NCBI RefSeq assembly: GCF_002777975.1
Contig: NZ_NGVS01000028.1
Location: 62,001-126,000 of the forward strand
Direction of reading: 5' to 3'
Length of the DNA stretch: 64,000 bases
From: Shewanella carassii
GTDB taxonomy: Bacteria > Pseudomonadota > Gammaproteobacteria > Enterobacterales > Shewanellaceae
The position numbers and the translations under genes are program-made. How positions within the stretch are numbered: the first letter of the stretch is position 1; each line of letters starts with the position of its first letter. Positions 1-11,531 of the stretch are shown here, piece after piece. A model generated the notes under the pieces. It saw only the letters and a list, made by a program, of their open reading frames with translations, made no database searches and was not told the origin of the DNA.

Positions 1-643
1 GCACGGCGTCTGTGCCACCTTTATGGCCAAGCCTGTGACCAATGAGCCAGGCAGCGCCATGCACCTGCATCAGAGCGTTATCGATAAGGAAACCGGCAAG
101 AATATCTTCACCCGCGAAGATGGCACCATGAGCCAGAACTTCCTCAGTTATATCGGCGGGCTGCAGCGCTTTATGCCGGAATTTCTGCCGTTGATGGCGC
201 CCAACGTCAATTCATTCCGCCGCTTCCTGCCGGGCACCTCGGCGCCGGTCAATCTGGAGTGGGGTGAGGAGAATCGCACCTGTGGCCTGAGGATCCCCGA
301 GTCTTCACCGCAAAATCGCCGCATTGAAAACCGTATCCCGGGGGCCGATGCCAACGCCTATCTGGCCATTGCCGCCAGTTTGTTGTGCGGCTATTTGGGA
401 ATCGTTGAAGACGTGAAACCTTCGACGCCGGTGCAGGGCCGGGCCAACGAAGACCGCTCGGGTATCTCTTTGCCGCAGACGCTGGAAGAGGCGATGGCCA
501 TGATGGAAGAGAGCCAATATTGCCGTAAATATCTGGGGGAAGACTTCACCACAGGTTTTGTTGCGGTCAAACGCGCCGAGCTTGAGAATTTTCGCCGGGT
601 GGTGAGTTCCTGGGAGCGGGAATTCCTGCTGCTGACTGTCTAA
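1..643 (+). CDS. puuA: Gamma-glutamylputrescine synthetase (glutamine synthetase family), 3' part
   Basis: The reading frame is open from base 2, so the gene starts before the window; about 213 C-terminal residues are present. They carry glutamine-synthetase-fold signatures: a His-Gly opening the visible part, MHLHQSV, then [16 protein letters not shown] with the Arg-rich nucleotide/substrate region (NRRIENR) before it. Known role of the PuuA family: ATP-dependent ligation of glutamate to putrescine, the first step of the glutamylated putrescine route in the cytoplasm. The assignment over ordinary GlnA rests mainly on context: an aminotransferase, a PotFGHI importer and PuuB follow directly. 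Its stop lies 10 bp before the next ATG, with a strong GGAGGGAG site between, so the two are surely co-transcribed. Confidence 0.85.
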   Translation, partial: HGVCATFMAKPVTNEPGSAMHLHQSVIDKETGKNIFTREDGTMSQNFLSYIGGLQRFMPEFLPLMAPNVNSFRRFLPGTSAPVNLEWGEENRTCGLRIPESSPQNRRIENRIPGADANAYLAIAASLLCGYLGIVEDVKPSTPVQGRANEDRSGISLPQTLEEAMAMMEESQYCRKYLGEDFTTGFVAVKRAELENFRRVVSSWEREFLLLTV

Positions 644-653
644 GGAGGGAGAG

Positions 654-3280
<2,627 letters not shown>

Positions 3281-3290
3281 CAATAACTCA

Positions 3291-3305
3291 GGGGCTAGGT
3301 GCCCC
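3291..3305 (+). terminator. Intercistronic hairpin between potF and potG
   Basis: GGGGC-TAGGT-GCCCC stem-loop followed by TTCATT. The U tract is poor, so it is more likely an mRNA-stabilising or attenuating hairpin than a full stop. Confidence 0.5.
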
Positions 3306-3398
3306 TTCATTGTCTGATTGCGTAGTACAGGCAAACTTTACTCGTTCCACCAGCGGCGGCCGCTGAGCCGCCCATTTGGTATTTTGCGGAGAAGTATT

Positions 3399-4535
3399 AT
3401 GGCAATCACCTCGGGCATTCCTGTCAAACCCAATAATAAAACTCAGGATGAAGTGCTGCTCAAAATCGAGCGGGTCAGCAAGCTCTTTGACGATGTTCGC
3501 GCCGTGGATGATGTGTCGCTGACCATCAACAAGGGCGAGATCTTTGCCTTGCTCGGCGGCTCAGGCTCAGGCAAGTCGACTCTTTTGAGAATGTTGGCCG
3601 GTTTTGAAAAGCCTACCGAAGGACGCATTTTTCTCGATGGTCAGGACATTACCCACCTGCCGCCCTATGAACGCCCCATCAATATGATGTTCCAATCCTA
3701 CGCCCTGTTTCCCCATATGACGGTGGCGCAGAATATCGCCTTCGGTCTCAAGCAGGACAAGTTACCCAAGGCTGAAATCGAGCAGCGGGTGCAGGAGATG
3801 CTCAAGCTGGTGCATATGGAAAAATATGCCCGCCGCAAGCCGCATCAACTCTCCGGCGGTCAGCGCCAGCGGGTGGCGTTGGCCCGTTCTTTGGCCAAGC
3901 GGCCGAAACTCCTGTTGCTTGACGAACCTATGGGAGCGCTGGATAAAAAACTGCGGACCCAGATGCAGCTGGAGGTGGTGGAAATTCTCGAGCGGGTAGG
4001 GGTGACCTGCGTCATGGTTACCCATGATCAGGAAGAAGCCATGACCATGGCCGAGCGGATTGCCATCATGAGCGATGGCTGGATAGCCCAGACCGGCTCG
4101 CCTATGGATATCTATGAAAGCCCCAACAGCCGGATGATTGCCGAGTTTATCGGCACAGTGAATCTGTTTGAGGGGGAGATCACCGCCGATGAGGTGGACC
4201 ATGTGATCATTCAGTCCGAGAGCCTGAACCAGGCGTTTTACGTGGGTTATGGGGTGTCTACCAGTGTCGAGGACAAGCATGTCTGGTTGGCGGTCAGGCC
4301 GGAAAAAACCCTGATAAGCCGCGAGCAGCCCGAAGAGCAATACAACTGGGCCAAGGGCATAGTCCACGATATCGCCTATCTCGGTGGTTTCTCCGTGTAT
4401 TACATTCGCCTTGGCAATGGTCAGATAGTCCAGTGCAGCATGACCAACCGTGAACGCCGCGCCGATCACCCCACCTGGGATGATGAAGTCTATATCAGCT
4501 GGGAGGACACCAGTGGCGTGGTGTTAAGATCATGA
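3399..4535 (+). CDS. potG: Polyamine ABC transporter ATP-binding protein
   Basis: 378 residues from the ATG at 3399, which has a GGAGAAG site; the longer frame from 3318 has no ribosome-binding site and runs through the preceding hairpin region. Walker A GGSGSGKST lies near residue 53, the ABC signature LSGGQRQRVALARS near 150, and Walker B LLLLDEP near 170. The family H-loop THDQEEA follows, then a C-terminal TOBE-type region. It energises polyamine import at the inner membrane. The stop overlaps the potH start by 4 bases, indicating translational coupling. Confidence 0.95.
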   Translation: MAITSGIPVKPNNKTQDEVLLKIERVSKLFDDVRAVDDVSLTINKGEIFALLGGSGSGKSTLLRMLAGFEKPTEGRIFLDGQDITHLPPYERPINMMFQSYALFPHMTVAQNIAFGLKQDKLPKAEIEQRVQEMLKLVHMEKYARRKPHQLSGGQRQRVALARSLAKRPKLLLLDEPMGALDKKLRTQMQLEVVEILERVGVTCVMVTHDQEEAMTMAERIAIMSDGWIAQTGSPMDIYESPNSRMIAEFIGTVNLFEGEITADEVDHVIIQSESLNQAFYVGYGVSTSVEDKHVWLAVRPEKTLISREQPEEQYNWAKGIVHDIAYLGGFSVYYIRLGNGQIVQCSMTNRERRADHPTWDDEVYISWEDTSGVVLRS

Positions 4536-5431
4536 AGAAGCTCAAGTTAGGATTCAAAGGCCGCCACCTGACCATAGGCTTTCCCTATCTGTGGTTGCTG
4601 CTGTTTTTCGCGCTGCCGTTTGCCATAGTATTGAAGATAAGCTTTTCCACCGCGGCGATTGCCATTCCGCCCTATGAGCCAAGTTTTCAGTATGCCGACG
4701 AAGTGCTGCAGGTATTTATCAACCTGAGTAACTATCTGTTGCTGCTCAGCGACTCCATGTACTACTCGGCCTATCTCAACTCGCTCAAGATGGCGTTGGT
4801 TTCCACCCTAGGTTGTCTGCTGCTGGGGTATCCCATGGCCTATGCCATCGCCCGGGCGCCGGCCAGGTTGCAGACAGTGCTGCTATTGTTGGTGATGTTG
4901 CCCTCCTGGACCTCATTTCTTATTCGGGTCTACGCCTGGATGGGGATTTTGAGTAATACAGGGCTTATCAATAACCTGCTGCTGGGGCTTGGGATTGTCG
5001 ATGAGCCGCTGCAGATGCTCAATACCAATCTGGCGGTGTATATCGGCATCATCTATGCGTATCTGCCCTTTATGATATTGCCGCTGTACGCCACCTTGGT
5101 GAAGCTGGATGTCAGTCTCTTGGAAGCCGCGGCGGATCTCGGCTCCCGCAGTCTCAATACCTTCTGGAAGGTGACTTTGCCCCTGTCCAAGAGCGGCGTC
5201 ATTGCCGGCTCCATGCTGGTGTTTATTCCGGCCGTGGGGGAGTTTGTGATCCCCGAGCTGCTCGGCGGGCCGGACTCGCTGATGATAGGTAAGGTGCTGT
5301 GGCAGGAGTTCTTCAACAACCGTGACTGGCCGGTGGCTTCATCGCTGGCGATAGTGATGCTGGTACTGCTGATTGTGCCCATCACCCTGTTCCATCGCTA
5401 TCAGAGCCGCAGTCTGGAGAAAGAGATATGA
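4532..5431 (+). CDS. potH: Polyamine ABC transporter permease, first subunit
   Basis: 299 residues with about six hydrophobic segments. The EAA loop that docks on the ATPase is visible as EAAADLGSRSLNTFWKVTLP near residues 197-216. It begins inside the end of potG and ends inside potI (ATGA overlaps on both sides), so the three are translationally coupled. The long periplasmic loop after the first membrane segment is typical of PotH/PotB. It forms the heterodimeric channel with PotI. Confidence 0.94.
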   Translation: MKKLKLGFKGRHLTIGFPYLWLLLFFALPFAIVLKISFSTAAIAIPPYEPSFQYADEVLQVFINLSNYLLLLSDSMYYSAYLNSLKMALVSTLGCLLLGYPMAYAIARAPARLQTVLLLLVMLPSWTSFLIRVYAWMGILSNTGLINNLLLGLGIVDEPLQMLNTNLAVYIGIIYAYLPFMILPLYATLVKLDVSLLEAAADLGSRSLNTFWKVTLPLSKSGVIAGSMLVFIPAVGEFVIPELLGGPDSLMIGKVLWQEFFNNRDWPVASSLAIVMLVLLIVPITLFHRYQSRSLEKEI

Positions 5432-6243
5432 AGAAGCTGAGTTTCTCGACCCTGATGTTATGGATTGGGCTGGTGTTTCTGTATGCCCCCATGTTTATTC
5501 TGATTTTCTACTCTTTCAACGCCTCCAAACTGGTAACTGTCTGGGGTGGCTTTTCCGCCAAGTGGTACGCCGAGCTGTTTGCCGATCAGCAGATACTGGA
5601 TGCGGTCTGGACCAGTCTGCAAATCGCTTTTTACAGCTCGACCATGGCGGTGAACATAGGCACTATGGCGGCCTTTGTGATGACTCGTTTTCGTCGCTCC
5701 TGGGCCAAGCTGACGCTGTCGAACATGATTACGGCGCCCTTGGTTATGCCCGAGGTGATCACGGGCCTGTCGCTGATGTTGCTGTTTGTGCATATGTCGG
5801 ATCTGCTCGGCTGGCCGGCTGAGCGGGGCAGGATGACAGTCTGGATTGCCCATTCCACCTTCTGCGCCGCCTATGTGGCCGTGGTGGTGTCATCGCGCCT
5901 CAGGGAGCTGGATCTCTCTATTGAAGAGGCGGCAATGGATCTGGGGGCGACACCGCTGAAGACCTTCTTTCTGATAACTGTGCCCATGATAGCCCCGGCG
6001 CTGATGGCGGGCTGGCTGTTGTCGTTCAGCCTGTCGCTGGACGATCTGGTGATTGCCAGCTTCGCCTCGGGACCTGGCGCCACTACACTGCCTATGGTGG
6101 TGTTCTCCTCGGTGCGGCTCGGGGTGTCCCCCAAGATCAACGCCCTGGCGACCCTGATCATTCTGGTGGTATCCCTGATCGCCTTCCTGTCCTGGTATCT
6201 GGCGCGCCGCGCCGAACGCCGCAGCAGACAAATAGAGGAATAA
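5428..6243 (+). CDS. potI: Polyamine ABC transporter permease, second subunit
   Basis: 271 residues, hydrophobic throughout with about six membrane spans. The first segment contains YAPMFILIFYSFN, typical of PotI/PotC, and the EAA loop reads EEAAMDLGATPLKTFFLITV near residue 170. The C-terminus is strongly basic (RRAERRSR), consistent with a cytoplasmic tail. It partners PotH, with PotG and PotF as the other components encoded just upstream. Confidence 0.94.
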   Translation: MKKLSFSTLMLWIGLVFLYAPMFILIFYSFNASKLVTVWGGFSAKWYAELFADQQILDAVWTSLQIAFYSSTMAVNIGTMAAFVMTRFRRSWAKLTLSNMITAPLVMPEVITGLSLMLLFVHMSDLLGWPAERGRMTVWIAHSTFCAAYVAVVVSSRLRELDLSIEEAAMDLGATPLKTFFLITVPMIAPALMAGWLLSFSLSLDDLVIASFASGPGATTLPMVVFSSVRLGVSPKINALATLIILVVSLIAFLSWYLARRAERRSRQIEE

Positions 6244-6249
6244 CAATTC

Positions 6250-6275
6250 GGCGGTTGGCTGTGACAGCCACCGCC
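6250..6275 (+). terminator. Strong hairpin between potI and puuB
   Basis: GGCGGT-TGGCTG-TGA-CAGCCA-CCGCC: two stacked helices around a triloop, without a U run. It probably protects the potFGHI message or tunes read-through. A TATAAT-like hexamer at 6319-6324 downstream could serve an extra promoter for puuB, but no good -35 element is visible. Confidence 0.5.
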
Positions 6276-6407
6276 ATTATTTCTCCTGTGCGTTTTAAAT
6301 TTTGAACAAAGTGTATTTTATAATGCGTTTTCTACTGGTTTTAGTCGGTTTGACTGTGTAGGATGATGCAAGTGTTAAAAATAACAAACATAAAGGCTGG
6401 AATAACC

Positions 6408-7694
6408 ATGACTGCCACTGCCCACACCTCCTCTTATTATGCCGATTCGGCCAATGACACCCGTGAACGCAACAGCTTAAGCGAGGTGCTGGAAACCGAT
6501 GTCTGTGTGATTGGGGCCGGTTATACCGGGCTCAGCTCGGCGCTGCACCTGTTGGAGGCCGGTTTCAAGGTGGTGGTATTGGAAGCGGCCAGAGTGGGCT
6601 GGGGCGCCTCTGGCCGCAACGGTGGCCAGATAGTCAACAGCTACAGCCGCGATCTCGACGTGATAGAAAGCACTGTTGGTAAGACGCAGGCCAAGCTCTT
6701 TGGCGAAATGGCCTTCGAGGGCGGCCGCATCATCCGCGAACGCATCGAAAAATACCAGATCGATTGTGACCTCAAAAACGGCGGGGTATTTGCCGCCATC
6801 AACCGCAAACAGATGGGGCATCTGCAACAGCAAAAAGCCCTCTGGGAGCGATATGGCCACACAGAACAGCTACAGTTGTTGGATGATGCCGGCATTCGCC
6901 AGGTGGTCAATACAGACCGTTATATAGGCGGCTTGCTGGACAAGAGCGGCGGCCATATCCATCCGCTGAACCTGGCGCTGGGTGAGGCGAGGGCGGTGGA
7001 ATCTCTCGGTGGAAAAATTTTTGAGGATTCGGCCGTAGTACGTATCGACGAAGGGGAGTACCCTATAGTACATACCGCCAATGGCCAGGTTAAGGCCAGG
7101 TTTGTGGTGGTGGCAGGAAATGCCTATCTTGGCAAACTGCTGCCCCAACTTGCTGCCAAATCCATGCCTTGCGGTACCCAGGTAATCACGACAGAACCCT
7201 TGGGTGAAGAGTTGGCCCACAGTCTGTTGCCGCAGGACTACTGCGTTGAGGACTGTAACTATCTGCTGGATTATTTCCGCCTGTCGGCCGACAAACGCCT
7301 GATCTATGGTGGCGGTGTAGTCTACGGCGCCAGAGATCCGGAGAATATCAAAGCGATTATCCTGCCCAAGCTGCTCAAGACTTTCCCCCAATTGAAAGGG
7401 GTCCGTATCGACTATACCTGGACAGGCAACTTTCTGCTGACACTCTCCCGTTTGCCTCAGGTCGGCAGGATTGGCAGCAACATCTATTACTCCCAGGGCT
7501 GTAGTGGTCATGGGGTGACTTATACCCACCTGGCGGGCAAGTTGATTGCCGAGGTGCTGACCGGACAGGCGGAGCGTTTCGATGCCTTTGCCAGCCTGCC
7601 CCATTATCCATTTCCCGGCGGACATGCCCTGCGAGTCCCCTTTTCTGCGCTCGGCGCCTGGTATTACAGCCTGAGGGACAAACTGGGTATTTGA
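6408..7694 (+). CDS. puuB: Gamma-glutamylputrescine oxidase (FAD-dependent, DAO family)
   Basis: 428 residues from the ATG at 6408, preceded by AAAGG; an in-frame ATG at 6363 lacks a site and would add 15 unlike residues. The N-terminal FAD-binding dinucleotide fold is plain: CVIGAGYTGLSSALHL near residue 30, then GWGASGRNGGQI. The C-terminal GCSGHGVTYTHLAGKL segment is the DAO-family flavin contact. Known function: oxidises gamma-glutamylputrescine to the aldehyde with release of ammonia and hydrogen peroxide. Length matches E. coli PuuB (426). Flanked by the importer and GabD. Confidence 0.9.
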   Translation: MTATAHTSSYYADSANDTRERNSLSEVLETDVCVIGAGYTGLSSALHLLEAGFKVVVLEAARVGWGASGRNGGQIVNSYSRDLDVIESTVGKTQAKLFGEMAFEGGRIIRERIEKYQIDCDLKNGGVFAAINRKQMGHLQQQKALWERYGHTEQLQLLDDAGIRQVVNTDRYIGGLLDKSGGHIHPLNLALGEARAVESLGGKIFEDSAVVRIDEGEYPIVHTANGQVKARFVVVAGNAYLGKLLPQLAAKSMPCGTQVITTEPLGEELAHSLLPQDYCVEDCNYLLDYFRLSADKRLIYGGGVVYGARDPENIKAIILPKLLKTFPQLKGVRIDYTWTGNFLLTLSRLPQVGRIGSNIYYSQGCSGHGVTYTHLAGKLIAEVLTGQAERFDAFASLPHYPFPGGHALRVPFSALGAWYYSLRDKLGI

Positions 7695-7709
7695 TGCCTA
7701 TCCGTACAA

Positions 7710-7724
7710 GGGCGCCTGGCGCCC
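7710..7724 (+). terminator. Hairpin between puuB and gabD
   Basis: GGGCGC-CTG-GCGCCC perfect stem with no U tract, 16 bp before the gabD ATG. Likely an intercistronic mRNA structure rather than a terminator. Confidence 0.45.
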
Positions 7725-7740
7725 ATTTAAAGGAGTCGCA

Positions 7741-9183
7741 ATGAAACTTAATCAGAGTGAGCTGCTGCGTGAACAAGCCTATATCGAAGGCCAGTGGCTG
7801 GACGCAGACTCAGGCAAGAAGGTCAATATTTTCAACCCGGCCACCGGCGAGCGTATCGGCAGTGTGCCCGAGATGGGCGCATTTGAAACCCACAGAGCCA
7901 TAGATGCCGCCGAGCGGGCACTGCCGGCCTGGCGGGCGTTGACCGCCAAAGAGCGCAGCAGCATTCTCAAACGCTGGTTCGAGCTTATCAATCAACACGC
8001 CGATGACTTGGCGTTGCTGATGACCACAGAGCAGGGTAAGCCTCTGGCAGAAGCTCGCGGTGAGGTCACCTATGCCGCTTCCTTTATCGAGTGGTTTGCC
8101 GAAGAGGGCAAGCGGGTATACGGCGATACGATCCCCGGCCATCAACAGGACAAGCGCCTGTTGGTGATCAAGCAGCCCGTGGGCGTGACTGCGGCCATTA
8201 CGCCCTGGAACTTCCCGGCGGCGATGATCACCCGTAAGGCGGCACCGGCACTGGCGGCCGGTTGCACCATGATAGTCAAACCGGCGCCGCAGACCCCTTT
8301 TACTGCTTTGGCGCTGGCCTACCTGGCGATTGAAGCGGGCATTCCTCCCGGCGTCTTCAGCGTGATCACCGGCGATGCCAAGGCGATAGGCAATACCCTT
8401 TGCGACAGCGCCGTGGTGCGTAAGTTGTCTTTCACCGGCTCGACCGGCGTGGGCATCCATCTGATGCAGCAATGTGCCGCTACGCTGAAGAAACTGTCAC
8501 TGGAGCTCGGCGGCAACGCGCCCTTTATCGTGTTTGACGATGCCGATCTGGACGCGGCGGTGGAAGGGGCAATGATCTCCAAATACCGCAATGCCGGCCA
8601 GACCTGCGTCTGCGCCAACCGCATCTATGTGCAGTCGTCCGTTTACGATGCCTTTAGCGAAAAGCTGGCCGCCAAAGTGGCCGAGCTCAAGGTAGGTGTC
8701 GGCACAGAGTCCGGTATTACCACAGGGCCGCTTATCGACAAGAATGCGGTGAAAAAGGTGCAGGCTCATCTCGAGGATGCCGTCTCCAAAGGCGCCAGAG
8801 TCAAGACAGGCGGCCGGGCGCTGGGCGGTAACTTCTTCGAGCCCACTATTTTGACCGAGGTGAACGGCAGCATGCGGGTTGCCAAAGAGGAAACCTTTGG
8901 CCCGCTGGCGCCGCTGTTCCGCTTCGACAGTGTCGATGAAGTGATCGCCATGGCCAACGATACCGAGTTTGGCTTGGCGGCCTATTTCTACGCCAGGGAT
9001 ATCTCCAGAGTCTGGAAAGTTGCCGAGGCGCTGGAATACGGCATGGTGGGGATCAATACCGGGCTTATCTCCAACGAAGTAGCGCCTTTTGGCGGCATCA
9101 AGGCCTCGGGGCTGGGACGGGAAGGCTCTAAATACGGCATAGAGGAATATCTGGAGATCAAGTATCTCTGCCTCTCGGTCTGA
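7741..9183 (+). CDS. gabD: NAD(P)-dependent succinate-semialdehyde dehydrogenase
   Basis: 480 residues, a full-length aldehyde dehydrogenase. The catalytic cysteine is C289 in GQTCVCANR and the general-base glutamate E255 in LELGGNAPF; the TPWNFPAAM cofactor motif is near residue 155. The double-Cys GQTCVCANR context is characteristic of GabD. In this operon it should oxidise succinic semialdehyde made by GabT. Because no separate PuuC-type gene is seen in the visible part, it might also act on the aldehyde made by PuuB or the aminotransferase (inference). Good Shine-Dalgarno AAAGGAG. Confidence 0.92.
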   Translation: MKLNQSELLREQAYIEGQWLDADSGKKVNIFNPATGERIGSVPEMGAFETHRAIDAAERALPAWRALTAKERSSILKRWFELINQHADDLALLMTTEQGKPLAEARGEVTYAASFIEWFAEEGKRVYGDTIPGHQQDKRLLVIKQPVGVTAAITPWNFPAAMITRKAAPALAAGCTMIVKPAPQTPFTALALAYLAIEAGIPPGVFSVITGDAKAIGNTLCDSAVVRKLSFTGSTGVGIHLMQQCAATLKKLSLELGGNAPFIVFDDADLDAAVEGAMISKYRNAGQTCVCANRIYVQSSVYDAFSEKLAAKVAELKVGVGTESGITTGPLIDKNAVKKVQAHLEDAVSKGARVKTGGRALGGNFFEPTILTEVNGSMRVAKEETFGPLAPLFRFDSVDEVIAMANDTEFGLAAYFYARDISRVWKVAEALEYGMVGINTGLISNEVAPFGGIKASGLGREGSKYGIEEYLEIKYLCLSV

Positions 9184-9192
9184 TTAACCCAT

Positions 9193-9211
9193 GTCCCGGC
9201 GATGCCGGGAC
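9193..9211 (+). terminator. Hairpin between gabD and gabT
   Basis: GTCCCGGC-GAT-GCCGGGAC: perfect 8-bp stem, triloop, no U run. Intercistronic structure. Confidence 0.45.
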
Positions 9212-9230
9212 AACAACAGAGGATAGCAGG

Positions 9231-10502
9231 ATGATAAGCAATGACTCTCTGATGGTGCGGCGCCAGGCCGCAGTGGCACCGGGTGTGGGACAGATACACC
9301 CTGTGTTTGTGGAACGGGCGGAAAATGCCCGGGTATGGGACGTCGAGGGCCGCGAATATCTGGACTTTGCCGGAGGCATAGCCGTGCTCAATACCGGACA
9401 CCTGCATCCCAGAGTCAAGCAGGCGGTTGCCCGCCAGTTGGAAGACTTCTCCCATACCTGTTTTATGGTGCTGGGCTATGAGAGTTATGTGGCCGTCTGC
9501 GAAAAACTCAACGCCCTGGTTCCCGGGGATTTCGCCAAGAAGTCGGCGCTGTTTACCAGTGGCTCGGAGGCGGTGGAAAATGCCCTCAAGGTCGCCAGGG
9601 CCTACACCAAACGCAGCGGTGTCATCGCCTTTACCTCAGGCTATCATGGCCGCACCATGGCAACGCTGGCGCTCACAGGTAAAGTGGCGCCCTACAGTAA
9701 GGGCATGGGGCTGATGCAGGCCAACGTGTTTCGCGCCCAGTATCCCTGCGCGCTGCATGGTGTGAGTGACGACGATGCGATGAAGTCTATCGAGCAGATT
9801 TTCAAGAATGATGCCGAGCCGGCGGATATTGCCGCCATTATTCTTGAGCCGGTGCAGGGCGAGGGCGGCTTCTATGCCGCATCCCCCGAGTTTATGGCGC
9901 GGCTGCGCAAGCTGTGTGACAAGGAAGGGATAGTGCTGATTGCCGATGAGGTGCAGACGGGCGCCGGCCGTACCGGCACCTTCTTTGCCATGGAGCAGAT
10001 GGGCGTTGCCGCCGATATCACGACTTTTGCCAAGTCCATTGCCGGTGGTTTCCCGCTCTCCGGCATTACCGGCCGGGCCGAGATGATGGATGCCATAGGC
10101 CCCGGCGGTTTGGGAGGCACCTATGGCGGCAATCCGCTTGCCTGCGCTGCCGCCCTGGCGGTGATAGAAACCTTCGAGAAGGAACAGCTGCTGGCGCGGG
10201 CCAACCAGGTGGGTACTGTCATTAAAGAGGCGCTTGGCAAGCTGCAGCAGGAGCACGATTTTATTGCCGATGTTCGCGGCCTGGGCGCCATGGTGGCCAT
10301 GGAGCTGGTTGAAGACGGTGTGCCCAAGCCCGAGTATTGCGCCCGAGTCCTTACCTTGGCGCGGGAGCGTGGTCTTATCCTGCTTTCCTGTGGCACTTAT
10401 GGCAATGTGCTGCGTCTCTTGGTGCCTTTGACCGTCAGTGACAGGGATCTGCAGCAGGGGCTTGAGATTATCGCCGAGTGTTTCCGGCAACTGCGTAGTT
10501 GA
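9231..10502 (+). CDS. gabT: 4-aminobutyrate--2-oxoglutarate transaminase
   Basis: 423 residues. PLP lysine K268 sits in FAKSIAGGFPLSG, the same number as in E. coli GabT. The cofactor aspartate is in IADEVQTGAGRTGTFFAMEQ and the GSEAVENALK motif is present near residue 110. Converts GABA to succinic semialdehyde, feeding GabD encoded just upstream; it is the last gene of the polyamine operon. Start chosen at the ATG preceded by AGGATAGCAGG. An intrinsic terminator follows. Confidence 0.93.
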   Translation: MISNDSLMVRRQAAVAPGVGQIHPVFVERAENARVWDVEGREYLDFAGGIAVLNTGHLHPRVKQAVARQLEDFSHTCFMVLGYESYVAVCEKLNALVPGDFAKKSALFTSGSEAVENALKVARAYTKRSGVIAFTSGYHGRTMATLALTGKVAPYSKGMGLMQANVFRAQYPCALHGVSDDDAMKSIEQIFKNDAEPADIAAIILEPVQGEGGFYAASPEFMARLRKLCDKEGIVLIADEVQTGAGRTGTFFAMEQMGVAADITTFAKSIAGGFPLSGITGRAEMMDAIGPGGLGGTYGGNPLACAAALAVIETFEKEQLLARANQVGTVIKEALGKLQQEHDFIADVRGLGAMVAMELVEDGVPKPEYCARVLTLARERGLILLSCGTYGNVLRLLVPLTVSDRDLQQGLEIIAECFRQLRS

Positions 10503-10517
10503 GCGGATAAGGGTGAT

Positions 10518-10542
10518 AGGGAAGCCCAGCGCTTCCCTTTTT
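10518..10542 (+). terminator. Intrinsic terminator of the polyamine operon
   Basis: AGGGAAGC / GCTTCCC stem with a 5-nt loop followed by TTTTT, 16 bp after the gabT stop. Confidence 0.85.
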
Positions 10543-10807
10543 ATGCTCGCTGGATGTATCTGCCAAAGCGGGTGGTAAGCGTGACGCCTCTTCTTAAATC
10601 GGGTCGACAAGCCCCATGGGCCGGACCGCGACGTGAAGCCTATTTACCCCGTCTATGAGTCTTGAAAATGGCGTGACTCTTGGCCGCTCTCTATGGATTG
10701 TGCGCCAGTTCACAGTTTACTCTGGCACAAGCTCCCACTCTGTTATGGCTATTTTATCTTTAGTCGCCATCGAGCGCGGCTATCGCCAACAAGCAAAAGG
10801 AGTGTAT
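10543..10807. other. Intergenic region upstream of dps
   Basis: About 265 bases. The dps frame stays open back to 10655, but the residues before 10808 look non-native and have no ribosome-binding site. I see no promoter or operator I would defend. Confidence 0.4.
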
Positions 10808-11302
10808 ATGGCAACCAAGAAAGTCAAGGCACCCACCATAGATATAGGTATCTCTGATGCGGATCGTAAAACAATCGTCGCGGGGCTTTCGGCGCTGCTG
10901 GCCGACAGTTATACCCTGTATCTGATGACCCATAATTTCCATTGGAACGTCAAAGGCCCGCAATTCAACAGCCTGCATCAGATGTTTATGGCGCAATACA
11001 CAGAGCAGTGGAATGCGTTGGATGAAATCGCCGAGAGGATCCGCGCCCTGGGGTATCCGGCGCCGGGGACTTATAAAGAGTTTGTACGTCTGGCATCCAT
11101 CAAGGAAGTGGAAGGCGTGCCCTCTGCCAATGAGATGATATTGCACCTGGTTGAAGCCCAGGAGGCCACGGCCCGCACCGCCAGAGCCCTGTTCCCCGTT
11201 ATCGACAAGGCCAATGACCAGCCGAGTGCCGATCTGCTGACCCGCAGGCTGGAAGTCCACGAAAAGACTGCCTGGATGCTGCGTAGCTTGCTGGAGGAAT
11301 AG
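10808..11302 (+). CDS. dps: Dps-family ferritin-like protein
   Basis: 164 residues from the ATG at 10808 (AAAGGAG site). The inter-subunit ferroxidase-site signature of Dps is visible: H in LYLMTHNFHWNVKG near residue 40, then H in NSLHQMF and the D/E pair of ALDEIAERI. The N-terminus is lysine-rich (MATKKVKA), which in some Dps proteins contacts DNA. The family forms dodecamers that mineralise iron using hydrogen peroxide and protect DNA. It stands alone as a single-gene unit with its own terminator. The neighbouring amine oxidation operon makes peroxide, but a functional link is only speculation. Confidence 0.9.
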   Translation: MATKKVKAPTIDIGISDADRKTIVAGLSALLADSYTLYLMTHNFHWNVKGPQFNSLHQMFMAQYTEQWNALDEIAERIRALGYPAPGTYKEFVRLASIKEVEGVPSANEMILHLVEAQEATARTARALFPVIDKANDQPSADLLTRRLEVHEKTAWMLRSLLEE

Positions 11303-11329
11303 CCTAAACGCTAGGCACTACGCATCAAA

Positions 11330-11365
11330 AAGCCGCCCCGGAGTGCTCCAGGGGCGGCTTTTTTT
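11330..11365 (+). terminator. Intrinsic terminator of dps
   Basis: AAGCCGCCCC / GGGGCGGCTT ten-bp stem with an inner GGAGTGCTCC palindrome in the loop, followed by a run of T. Confidence 0.92.
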
Positions 11366-11531
11366 ACTCTTGTTAACTTGAAGTGGCCGCTGCGTTGGCA
11401 ATCTTCGTTCATCCCAATCACATAGTTTGCCCATGTTGATGGGGAGTCACTCTTGCAGCCTTTGCCGCCTTGCCGCAACGCCAAGTCGTTTGGCGCTATC
11501 AATTCAAGGCTTAAGTGCCTTTAACAAGGTA

